Assembly (NCBI RefSeq): GCF_007050985.1 | Contig: NZ_VHSF01000002.1 | Span: 248,001-312,000, forward strand | Direction: 5' to 3' | Source of the DNA: Christiangramia sabulilitoris | GTDB lineage: Bacteria; Bacteroidota; Bacteroidia; Flavobacteriales; Flavobacteriaceae | Length of the DNA stretch: 64,000 bases | Shown: positions 1 through 8,926 of the stretch, piece after piece | Layout: every line of letters begins with the position of its first letter | Position numbering within the stretch: position 1 is the stretch's first letter | Program-made: the position numbers and the translations under genes | The notes under the pieces: model-generated | Seen by the model: only the letters and a program-made list of their open reading frames with translations | Told to the model about the DNA's origin: nothing | The model's database searches: none

Positions 1-2
1 GT

Positions 3-389
3 TTATTATTCGATGTTGGATTTAACCAATGTAAAATACATGAATTTGAAGATTTTGTAAGTGACGACCTTGAGTTCTATCACGACCAGGGTGGTTTGAG
101 TACCACCAAAAAGGATTTCCTTGAAGCGATACGTAATAATATTTGCAATAATCCTGAAAAGAAGCCCATTAGAAAATTAGTTGAAGGAAGCATGGAAGTA
201 TATCCTTTATACGAAAATGGCAAACTATATGGCGCTATTCAGAAAGCAGTTCACGACTTTTACATTAAGGAACCTAAAAAAGAATTATATAAAACGAGTT
301 CGGCAAAGTTCACCCATGTATGGTTGCTTAAAAATAATACATGGATACTCCAACGTGTTCTAAGCTACGACCATCAAAATCCGGATTAA
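3..389 (+). CDS. NTF2-like (DUF4440/SnoaL-type) protein, 5' end outside window
   Basis: The reading frame is open from the first bases of the window, so this is the C-terminal part of a longer protein; the apparent TTG start at 96 is simply an internal Leu codon. The visible 128 residues have the look of a small NTF2-like fold: a helix region with FEDFVSDDLEFYHDQGG, then a conserved THVWLLKNNTW strand and a VLSYDHQ end, which is typical of DUF4440 proteins of Flavobacteria. Such proteins are cone-shaped ligand-binding or isomerase-like folds without one defined reaction. The stop codon lies 2 nt before the cupin gene, so the two are probably cotranscribed. Substrate cannot be named. Confidence 0.75.
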   Translation, partial: LLFDVGFNQCKIHEFEDFVSDDLEFYHDQGGLSTTKKDFLEAIRNNICNNPEKKPIRKLVEGSMEVYPLYENGKLYGAIQKAVHDFYIKEPKKELYKTSSAKFTHVWLLKNNTWILQRVLSYDHQNPD

Positions 390-391
390 TC

Positions 392-751
392 ATGAAGAAA
401 GTCGACGTCAAGGAAAAGTTCGGTCAGTTTTTAGATCACTGGAATCCCAGGATCGTTGGGGAATTAAATGGCCAACAGGTGAAACTTGCGAAATTAAAAG
501 GTGATTTCATCTGGCACTCTCATGATGAAGAAGATGAAATGTTTTATATAGTAAAAGGGGTTCTAAAGATCGAATTTCGTGGTCGTACAGTGGAATTGAA
601 AGAAAATGAATTTCTCATCGTGCCTCGCGGTGTTGAACACCGCCCTGTAGCTGAAGAGGAAGTTTGGGTAATGCTATTCGAACCTGCCACCACTAAACAT
701 ACCGGAAATGAGCAGCACGACCTTACCAATAACAACCAGGCCTTTTTATAA
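392..751 (+). CDS. Small cupin-domain protein
   Basis: A 119-residue single-domain cupin. The first metal-binding motif is visible as HSHDEEDEMFYIVKG (His, His, then Glu before the Gly), and the second as PRGVEHRP. Small cupins of this kind bind a divalent metal and act as enzymes or sensors; the reaction here is unknown. I place the start at ATG 392 rather than further upstream because the upstream extension overlaps the preceding gene and the cupin domain begins right after this Met. It sits 2 nt after the NTF2-like gene and 12 nt before an MFS carrier, so the three probably form one transcript, but no pathway can be deduced. Confidence 0.88.
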   Translation: MKKVDVKEKFGQFLDHWNPRIVGELNGQQVKLAKLKGDFIWHSHDEEDEMFYIVKGVLKIEFRGRTVELKENEFLIVPRGVEHRPVAEEEVWVMLFEPATTKHTGNEQHDLTNNNQAFL

Positions 752-763
752 GCTTTACCAGAT

Positions 764-1948
764 TTGAAAATTCCCTCCAGGATCTTACCAATAATTGTTC
801 TTTCCCAATTTTGCTGTACCTCTTTATGGTTCGCAGGAAATGCAGTAATGCCAGATCTTTTGATGGAATTTTCCCTTGGAGCTGCCTCACTCGGGCACTT
901 GACTTCTGCTGTACAATTTGGATTTATCCTGGGTACCTTAAGTTTTGCTTTTTTTAGCATAGCAGACAGGTTTTCACCCTCAAAGGTCTTTTTCTTTTGT
1001 GCGCTTCTGGGAGCTATATTTAACCTGGGAACTTTGTTCGAAAACAATAATCTCTTTAGCCTGATCTTTTTCAGATTTTTAACCGGCTACGCTTTGGCCG
1101 GGATATACCCCGTAGGAATGAAGATCGCTTCAGATTACTTTGAAAAAGGCTTGGGAAGGTCACTTGGATACCTTGTGGGAGCCCTGGTATTAGGCACTGC
1201 CTTTCCGCATTTGCTCAAAGCGGTCTCTACCGAAATAGAATTAGCCTGGCGCTGGGTTATTTACAGCACTTCAATTTTAACTTTACTGGGTGGAATATTG
1301 ATCCTGTTCCTGGTTCCAGACGGCCCCTTTCGCACCAGGAGATTAAATAAAGATTTCGGGCTTATTTTCAAGGTCTTTCGGAACACCGATTTTCGGTCTG
1401 CCGCGTTTGGATATTTCGGGCATATGTGGGAGTTATATGCTTTCTGGGCCTTTATCCCGGTTATTTTAAGCTTCTACAAACAAACTAATCCTTCCGCAAA
1501 TTTCAGTATTGCCCTAAGCTCCTTTTTGATCATAGGCCTGGGGGGAGTCGCCTGTATTCTTGGTGGATATGTTTCTGAAATAAAAGGATTAAAAAAAACC
1601 GCAGGTTCAGCCCTGTTTCTATCCGGAATCTGCTGTTGTTTTTCCCCTGTCATATTCTTTCTGGATTCTGAAATTTTATTGATCTGCTTCCTCATCTTCT
1701 GGGGCCTGGTTGTGATTGCAGATTCTCCTTTATTTTCTACTTTGGTGGCCCGGAATGTAGATCCAGATGCTCGGGGAACTGCACTTACGATCGTAAATTG
1801 TATTGGCTTTAGCATAACGATTGTAAGTATACAGTTACTTAATTATATCTCTGCTGAAATTTCCCCTGCGTGGTTATTAATTTTTTTAGCTCCGGGGCCG
1901 GTTTTTGGATTACTGGCGCTATTCAGAAACAAAAATTTAAAGACTTAA
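764..1948 (+). CDS. MFS transporter
   Basis: A 394-residue hydrophobic protein with about 12 predicted membrane segments, the usual size for a major facilitator carrier. The first segment includes the SLWFAGNAVMPDL stretch and a small-residue-rich, Arg-containing loop follows near residue 105. It starts with TTG at 764; the next in-frame ATG (848) would cut off the first membrane segment, so TTG is preferred. The substrate cannot be told from sequence. It follows the cupin gene by 12 nt and ends convergently with the SRAP gene, sharing 12 nt with it, so no terminator fits between the two. Confidence 0.85.
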   Translation: MKIPSRILPIIVLSQFCCTSLWFAGNAVMPDLLMEFSLGAASLGHLTSAVQFGFILGTLSFAFFSIADRFSPSKVFFFCALLGAIFNLGTLFENNNLFSLIFFRFLTGYALAGIYPVGMKIASDYFEKGLGRSLGYLVGALVLGTAFPHLLKAVSTEIELAWRWVIYSTSILTLLGGILILFLVPDGPFRTRRLNKDFGLIFKVFRNTDFRSAAFGYFGHMWELYAFWAFIPVILSFYKQTNPSANFSIALSSFLIIGLGGVACILGGYVSEIKGLKKTAGSALFLSGICCCFSPVIFFLDSEILLICFLIFWGLVVIADSPLFSTLVARNVDPDARGTALTIVNCIGFSITIVSIQLLNYISAEISPAWLLIFLAPGPVFGLLALFRNKNLKT

Positions 1949-2671
1949 CTCTTTGTCCAGGGCTTCTGCCGGCTCGATCACCTTCCTCGTATTTTTCAAA
2001 TCCCGGTTTTTCTTTAATCTATAGTTTATAACCGGATGTGCGGTAAAAGATCTGGAGGTAAAACCTTCTCCCATAATATCTTTAATTACTGTTTCCGGTT
2101 GTCCTTCCCTTATCCATTCAGATTCAAATTTCCTGTCCAGAACCAAAGGCATTCGCCTGGCTTTATTATGGACTTTTTCGAAAAGAGGATTAGCGTCCAC
2201 GGTTACCAAGGAAGTAGAATAATTTCCAGATTTGTCTATATTATAAATGCCAGCGAAGGTAAATATTTCACGATCTTCATAGTTTCTACTTTCTTCGAGG
2301 TAACAGAAATATGGCTGACTTTGACCTGCAGCATGATGCGGTTCGAAAAAACCATCTGCAAAAATGAGACACCGGCCTTCCCTGATTGGCTTACCATAGA
2401 TTCTCGAATCGAAAATTTTGTCATCCCGGGCATTCAGGGTGTTATATTTTCTATTGGCATAGAAATCCTCAGGATTTGTATAAGAAGGTACGAGACCCCA
2501 GTTTGCAGGATACCAGTGGCCGGGTTCATTCATGGGAATAATATATACCTTATCATGAGTGAATCCGTCATTCAAAAAATAGGGCTCAAATATTCCTTCA
2601 TCGATGGGTGGCTTATCCATGTATCGGGTAAGGTTATCCTGAGATTGATTTAATGATTTCTGATAACACAT
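1937..2671 (-). CDS. SRAP-family (HMCES/YedK-like) abasic-site protein
   Basis: A 244-residue SOS response-associated peptidase family protein. Cys2, which becomes the N-terminal nucleophile after Met removal, is present in MCYQKS; the other expected residues are seen as Asn80 (NTLNARDD), Glu110 (DGFFEP) and a His before RMPLVL (about H168). The family crosslinks covalently to abasic sites in single-stranded DNA through Cys2 as a thiazolidine and so protects stalled replication forks. Length fits the family. The gene stands alone; its 3' end overlaps that of the MFS gene by 12 nt. A TATCTTTA element, one mismatch from the -7 consensus, lies shortly upstream of the ATG. Confidence 0.9.
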   Translation of the reverse strand: MCYQKSLNQSQDNLTRYMDKPPIDEGIFEPYFLNDGFTHDKVYIIPMNEPGHWYPANWGLVPSYTNPEDFYANRKYNTLNARDDKIFDSRIYGKPIREGRCLIFADGFFEPHHAAGQSQPYFCYLEESRNYEDREIFTFAGIYNIDKSGNYSTSLVTVDANPLFEKVHNKARRMPLVLDRKFESEWIREGQPETVIKDIMGEGFTSRSFTAHPVINYRLKKNRDLKNTRKVIEPAEALDKELSL

Positions 2672-2761
2672 GATTTTTCTTTTAAAGATAATAAACCATG
2701 AATTAAATCCCTGGAATTGTTAGCCCTGGTTAGGTTGCTAAAACTATTGCATATTAATTTC

Positions 2762-2769
2762 TAAATTTG
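2762..2769 (+). promoter_or_regulatory. -7 promoter element (TAAATTTG) of the DUF1801 gene
   Basis: Exact match to the Bacteroidetes -7 consensus TAnnTTTG, 25 nt before the ATG at 2795. No TTG at the proper -33 distance was found, so this is a -7-only assignment. Confidence 0.5.
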
Positions 2770-2794
2770 TTAAACACATCTTATTTACTCGATT

Positions 2795-3250
2795 ATGAAA
2801 ATTGAAGCCGATTCTCCTGAAGATTATTTAGAAAAGGTTCCCGAAGACAGGAAAGAACCTATGGCAAGATTAAGATCTGTCATTAAAGAAAATCTTCCGG
2901 AAGGTTTCGTGGAGACTTTAAATTATGGAATGATTGGTTATGTGATTCCACATTCATTGTATCCCGGTGGATATCACTGCGACCCTGATCTACCTCTCCC
3001 ATTTATGAGTCTTGCCTCACAGAAAAATTTTATCGCAGTGTACCACATGGGGATCTATGCCGATAAAGAATTACTGGATTGGTTCCAGGCAGAATATAAA
3101 AAGACTGTCGGCAAAAAACCAGACATGGGAAAAAGCTGCATAAGATTTAAAAAACCAGACGAGATCCCATTCGATCTAATTGCCGAACTATCAGGTAAAA
3201 TAACTGCTGAGGATTGGATCGCTACGTATGAAAAAAATATTAAAAGATAA
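2795..3250 (+). CDS. DUF1801 domain protein (YdhG-like)
   Basis: A 151-residue cytosolic protein of the DUF1801 family. The typical pattern is visible: an N-terminal YLEKVPEDRK helix, LNYGMIGYVIP, the PLPFMSLASQKNFIAVYHMG strand region and a C-terminal GKSCIRFKKPDEIP stretch. The fold resembles iron-chaperone frataxin-like YdhG proteins, but the function is not established. It is monocistronic, with its own -7 element just upstream, and is divergent from the SRAP gene. About 200 nt of AT-rich sequence follow it with no gene and no clear terminator. Confidence 0.85.
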   Translation: MKIEADSPEDYLEKVPEDRKEPMARLRSVIKENLPEGFVETLNYGMIGYVIPHSLYPGGYHCDPDLPLPFMSLASQKNFIAVYHMGIYADKELLDWFQAEYKKTVGKKPDMGKSCIRFKKPDEIPFDLIAELSGKITAEDWIATYEKNIKR

Positions 3251-3458
3251 TTAATTTCAATTAATTACACTGACTTAATCTCAGGTTGTACCAATTCTAC
3301 GGCCAATTTAAACGTATTCTGAAATTCTAATTTTAACATTAGCTTTTAAAGCTGTTAAACCTTCCTTAACCAACCTGTTTATTGTCTTAAAGATTTATGT
3401 TCAACCAAAGGCAGGCATAATTTTCGCACTTAATGGCTTGAACAATAAAATTAGAAGA

Positions 3459-3923
3459 ATGAAAAAATTATTTAGTAGTCTGTTATTTGTAATTGCATTG
3501 GGAACTGCGTCCATATCGGCGCAAAATACTCCTATGCCTCAGGAACAACAGCAGATAGAAGTGAGTGATGCAGAGTTGACTGAATTTGCTGAAGTATTTC
3601 AGAAAATGCGAATGATGAATCAGCAGGTGCAACAGGAGATGATTGCCGTGGTTGAAGAGAGAGATTTGGAAATTGAACGTTTCAATGAGATACATCAGGC
3701 AAAAATGGAAGATTCCAAAGCAATAAATACTACTACCGAGGAGGAGAAGAAATATCAGAAGGTCATTGCCGAAATTGAAGAAATTCAACCGGTAATTCAA
3801 AAGAAAATGCAGGAAGTGATTGAAGATTCAGATCTAAGCATGGAAAGATATCAGCAGGTCGCAATGGCACTTAGAAGTAATACAGATTTACAACTAAGGC
3901 TTCAGGAGATCATGAAAAGTTAA
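3459..3923 (+). CDS. Exported DUF4168 protein
   Basis: A 154-residue exported protein. Residues 1-22 form a signal peptide (MKKLFSSLLFVIALGTASISAQ). The rest is almost all charged helix, rich in Glu, Gln and Lys, with two related segments (about residues 40-75 and 110-150) ending in a RYQQVAMALRSN motif typical of DUF4168. Function is unknown; the family occurs in periplasmic proteins of many Gram-negatives. I use ATG 3459 rather than the upstream TTG 3438 because the signal peptide starts there with Lys-Lys. A strong terminator follows 21 nt after the stop, so the gene is a single unit. Confidence 0.82.
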   Translation: MKKLFSSLLFVIALGTASISAQNTPMPQEQQQIEVSDAELTEFAEVFQKMRMMNQQVQQEMIAVVEERDLEIERFNEIHQAKMEDSKAINTTTEEEKKYQKVIAEIEEIQPVIQKKMQEVIEDSDLSMERYQQVAMALRSNTDLQLRLQEIMKS

Positions 3924-3944
3924 ATCTTTTGAACGTATTAGATG

Positions 3945-3971
3945 AAAAGCAGGCACTTGCCTGCTTTTTTT
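3945..3971 (+). terminator. Intrinsic terminator after the DUF4168 gene
   Basis: Perfect 10-bp stem AAAAGCAGGC/GCCTGCTTTT (3945-3954 with 3959-3968), loop ACTT, and a T run to 3971. Confidence 0.9.
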
Positions 3972-4076
3972 ATGGGAAAATCTTAATATAATCTCCCCAG
4001 AATTTAAGTCTATTTTAAAACCTTAAACTTCCCAAGGCATCAATTTTGTTGTATTTTCATTTTCAATAATAATCAC

Positions 4077-4727
4077 ATGGCAAACACTCTAAAAAGGATA
4101 ATTTATTTTTTAAGCTTTTTTATATTACTACCTGTTTGTTATGGACAGCAATCAAACATGCAACAAAAAGACAGTTTAAAGTTCAAAAATAAAGTAGTAC
4201 CAGATGTGATCTGGAGAGAAGCTTATGTCGCCTTATCACATTATCCGGAATTGAGAGATACCCCGATTGAATTTAAATTTAAAAAGAAGATCAAAAAATC
4301 TTTCATGCAGGCGCAGCCAAAGTTAGGTGGTTTACTTAAAAACCGGAAAAACCGAAGCTATGTCATCTATATGAACGAAAAGTTTAAAATAGAAGATGAA
4401 GTCTTTGATGTTACTGCAGTTCCCTCTGAGGTGCTTATAGGATGGCTGGGGCACGAACTAGGTCATATCATGGATTACCGGGATAGATCTGCCTTGGAGA
4501 TGGTTTGGTTCGGTGTAAGATATCTAACTTCAGACAATTATATACGTGAGGCCGAAAGGGTCGCAGATACCTATGCCGTTAATCATGGCCTTGGACAGGA
4601 GATCATTGCGACCAAAAATTTTATCATAAATCATTCGCGGCTATCAGACACCTACAAGAATAGAATCCAGGATCTTTACCTTTCACCGGAAGAGATCATG
4701 GTCCTGATTAACGAAGTACCAGATTAG
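4077..4727 (+). CDS. Exported HELGH zinc metallopeptidase-like protein
   Basis: A 216-residue protein with an N-terminal signal peptide (about residues 1-23, ending VCYG). The zinc motif HELGH is at 126-130, and about 30 residues later comes EAERVADTYAV, which supplies the probable third ligand as in M48-like gluzincins. A hydrophobic patch lies between (MVWFGVRYL). A role in cleaving periplasmic or extracellular protein is inferred from the motif alone; it does not closely resemble HtpX or BepA as it has no TPR region and no clear membrane anchor. It converges on the GH3 gene with a 4-nt overlap of stop codons. Confidence 0.75.
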   Translation: MANTLKRIIYFLSFFILLPVCYGQQSNMQQKDSLKFKNKVVPDVIWREAYVALSHYPELRDTPIEFKFKKKIKKSFMQAQPKLGGLLKNRKNRSYVIYMNEKFKIEDEVFDVTAVPSEVLIGWLGHELGHIMDYRDRSALEMVWFGVRYLTSDNYIREAERVADTYAVNHGLGQEIIATKNFIINHSRLSDTYKNRIQDLYLSPEEIMVLINEVPD

Positions 4728-6259
4728 TTCACCGCTTTCTGTTCCTTGACAAATTTTTCCCATTCGGTAAACTTTTCTTCATTCATCACCTTTTCCATCT
4801 TTACCTGGCCTCCTTTTTTCTTATTAACCGCATTCCATTCATGAAATAAATTGGGATCTATACTGGTCACTTTTACTCCTTTCAGTGCTTTGGACCGTGC
4901 AACTTTATAATTCTTATTGGCACTTTTAAGGGCTTCATCCAGCGCCTCTGCCAGTTCATCATCATTGGTTTTATCCTCGCTACCCAGGTACCAGTAATGG
5001 TAATATTCACCATCTTCTCCCCTTTTTGCTGCAACTACAAATTCAGGAATCCTGATATCAAATTTATCTTCAAGTTCCTGCACGGCATCATTCATTTTAT
5101 TCACCGATAGTTGCGAACCTACAACGTTTAAAAAGAATTTTGTCCTACCCGTAATGCGTATTTCCTTTCTTTCAATGTCAGTAAATTTAATAGTATCCCC
5201 AATTAAGTATCTCCATGCACCGCTTACGGTTGAAATAAGAAGTACATAGTCTTTTTCCTCTACTACTTCCTCCAGCGGAACCACCGGGGCATCTTCGGTA
5301 ATTGAGCCATCCTGATTGATATATTCAGGTTTAAATGGCACAAATTCAAAATAGATCCCATTATCTGTAATCAATCTCATGGCATGAGTATCGGGTCTGT
5401 CCTGTAATGCCAGGAAACCTTCAGAGGCCAAATAGGTGTCAATCACCTGAATGGGTTTTCCCAGAAGGGCATTAAAACTTTTCTCATAAGGCTCAAAGGC
5501 CACACCTCCGGAAGCATAAACCTGAAGATTTGGCCAGATCTCGTGTATATTTTTCAGGTTATGGTACTCTATCACTTTTTTCAGCATCAATTCCATCCAG
5601 GAAGGAATTCCGCTTAGGGCACCAATATCCCAGTTCTTCGCATTCTCAGCGATCATTTGCACCCGGTCGTCCCATTCGTCTATTTTAGCAATTTCCTCCC
5701 CCGGCTTATAATAGCTCCTAAACCAAAAAGGGATATTACTGGCGCTTATTCCACTAATTTCTCCTTCTTTATGATCACCTTCTTTATGCAGATCTGTAGA
5801 ACTTCCCAGCATCATAATCTCTTTTTCAAAGAAATCTGATGGCAGGTCAAAATTACTAAGTGCACTCACCTGCTTAATACCGGCTTTTCTGATAGCTTCC
5901 ACCATTTCATCTGTAACCGGAATACGCTTACTTGATTTACCGGTGGTACCGGAGCTAAGGGCAAAATATGGCGGTTTTCCGGGCCAGGTAACATCCTCTT
6001 CCCCATCATGATATTTATGCCACCACTGTTTATCGATCTTGTTGTAATCGAAATATGGAACCCGTTCAGCAAAAGCTTTTCTTACGTCTTCAGCCTCAAG
6101 GATCTCATCAAATTTATAATGCTTCCCAAATGCCGTATTTCTAGCCTTTTTCAAGAGCCTGGTTAATACTTCTTCCTGATCTTTTACAGCCTCTCCCTCT
6201 GGAGTAAGGGTCTCTTTAAGATCAATAACGCTTTTGATAATAGATCCGAATATCGCCAT
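4724..6259 (-). CDS. GH3-family acyl-adenylating enzyme
   Basis: A 511-residue member of the GH3 superfamily (ANL adenylating enzymes; in plants these conjugate amino acids to jasmonate or auxin). The ATP-binding P-loop-like motif SSGTTGKSSKRIPV is near residues 104-117, followed by an IDTYLASEGFLALQ region and a YLIGDTIKFTD motif that closes the active site, then a C-terminal domain with ITGRTKFFLNVVG. Bacterial members presumably adenylate a carboxylic acid and pass it to an amine or thiol; the substrate is unknown. It starts at an ATG with about 250 nt of upstream intergenic sequence, so it has its own promoter. Confidence 0.88.
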   Translation of the reverse strand: MAIFGSIIKSVIDLKETLTPEGEAVKDQEEVLTRLLKKARNTAFGKHYKFDEILEAEDVRKAFAERVPYFDYNKIDKQWWHKYHDGEEDVTWPGKPPYFALSSGTTGKSSKRIPVTDEMVEAIRKAGIKQVSALSNFDLPSDFFEKEIMMLGSSTDLHKEGDHKEGEISGISASNIPFWFRSYYKPGEEIAKIDEWDDRVQMIAENAKNWDIGALSGIPSWMELMLKKVIEYHNLKNIHEIWPNLQVYASGGVAFEPYEKSFNALLGKPIQVIDTYLASEGFLALQDRPDTHAMRLITDNGIYFEFVPFKPEYINQDGSITEDAPVVPLEEVVEEKDYVLLISTVSGAWRYLIGDTIKFTDIERKEIRITGRTKFFLNVVGSQLSVNKMNDAVQELEDKFDIRIPEFVVAAKRGEDGEYYHYWYLGSEDKTNDDELAEALDEALKSANKNYKVARSKALKGVKVTSIDPNLFHEWNAVNKKKGGQVKMEKVMNEEKFTEWEKFVKEQKAVN

Positions 6260-6463
6260 CTTCTAATAGTATAAATTTGAAAGCTTAAAACTAAAAATAC
6301 CATCCCGAGAAGCCGTATGCATTACCAAATATTTAACGCCAAAAGTTTCCATTGAATACATTGATAAACTCTGCAATGAATTGACAAACAACTTCATTAA
6401 GTTAAAATTCCCGGATGCTCTGAAAATTTAAAAAATTAAGATAATATTTGCATTTGTAAACCT

Positions 6464-6486
6464 AAGCCAGGCGAAACTGGCTTTTT
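6464..6486 (+). terminator. Terminator-like leader hairpin before the response regulator
   Basis: Seven-bp stem AAGCCAG/CTGGCTT with a GCGAAA loop and five Ts, ending 21 nt before the ATG at 6508. No gene precedes it on this strand (the GH3 gene runs the other way), so it lies in the regulator's own leader and may act as an attenuator. The T tail is short. Confidence 0.45.
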
Positions 6487-6507
6487 AAATAATTCAGCAT
6501 CACAGTA

Positions 6508-6906
6508 ATGGAGGATAATACAGGCAGGATTTATCTGGTAGATGATCAACCAATTTCAAATTTTATCACCAAAAAATTGCTGGAATTAGAAGGCTATAAA
6601 GGAGCGGTTATAGATTTTACAGATCCAACCTTAGCTTTTGAAACGATTTCTGAAGATGAAAACGCCTTAATTTTTCTTGATCTGAATATGCCGGTAATGA
6701 ATGGCTGGGATTTTTTAGAAGCCTTCAGGGAAAGAAATATAAATCATAGAATTATCATCTTAACCTCCAGCATCAGTAAAGTAGATATCGAAAAAGCCAA
6801 AGAATATCCTTTCGTTCAAAAATATATGATCAAACCACTGAATAAGAAAAAGTTCGCTGAAATTTCAGAATATTTGAACCCACCTGCACTTGCAACCAGA
6901 TCCTAA
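6508..6906 (+). CDS. Single-domain response regulator (receiver only)
   Basis: A 132-residue CheY-like receiver domain with no output domain. The acidic pocket is Asp12-Asp13 (LVDDQP), the phosphoacceptor is Asp58 (LDLNMPVMNGWDF), the switch Thr/Ser is at 86-87 (ILTSS) and the conserved Lys is K109 (MIKPL). All key residues are present, so it should be phosphorylated normally. There is no kinase beside it; an HPt protein is encoded at 37.6 kb, and a phosphorelay link between the two is only a guess. A terminator-like hairpin sits in its leader. The 3' end overlaps the DUF3820 gene by 17 nt, which suggests translational coupling. Confidence 0.92.
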   Translation: MEDNTGRIYLVDDQPISNFITKKLLELEGYKGAVIDFTDPTLAFETISEDENALIFLDLNMPVMNGWDFLEAFRERNINHRIIILTSSISKVDIEKAKEYPFVQKYMIKPLNKKKFAEISEYLNPPALATRS

Positions 6907-7123
6907 TAAACTTTTAGAACTCGCCTATGCTAAAATGCATTTTGGCAAGTATAAAGACTACTATCTTTCAGACATTCCCGAACCATATTATGTCTGGTTC
7001 AGGCAGAAAGGTTTTCCTCCCGGAAAGCTTGGAGACCAGATGCAACAGGTCTTTGAATTAAAGATAAACAGTCTGGAAGGTCTTCTCAGACAGATAAGAA
7101 TGCGCTATCCCAAACCCAGATAA
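6890..7123 (+). CDS. DUF3820 small protein
   Basis: A 77-residue protein of the DUF3820 (QSregVF_b) type. The family core is visible as KMHFGKYKDYYLSDIPEPYYVWF near residues 15-38, where related proteins read MPFGKYKG. It begins with TTG at 6890, inside the last codons of the response regulator gene; the internal ATG (Met16) would remove the first helix, so the TTG start is preferred. Function is unknown, although the same motif is found at the C-terminus of 3'-5' exonucleases, including the one at 39.6 kb in this window, which suggests a role near nucleic acid. Confidence 0.78.
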   Translation: MQPDPNKLLELAYAKMHFGKYKDYYLSDIPEPYYVWFRQKGFPPGKLGDQMQQVFELKINSLEGLLRQIRMRYPKPR

Positions 7124-7215
7124 GCCGCGTTCACGCACGTTAAAAAGCTCTTAATAATAGCTTTCCAATTTGTCTGCTTTTTCTATTCTTCTTTGTAATT
7201 TAGCGCCCTGAATAA

Positions 7216-8883
<1,668 letters not shown>

Positions 8884-8926
8884 TTGGCCATTTTTTTGAC
8901 CTGGAAAGATTAAGCAAAATTAAATA

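Noticed and set aside
544-1047. Leftward frame of 167 codons over the cupin and MFS genes
   Set aside because: Antisense to two convincing genes, low-complexity basic translation and no promoter.
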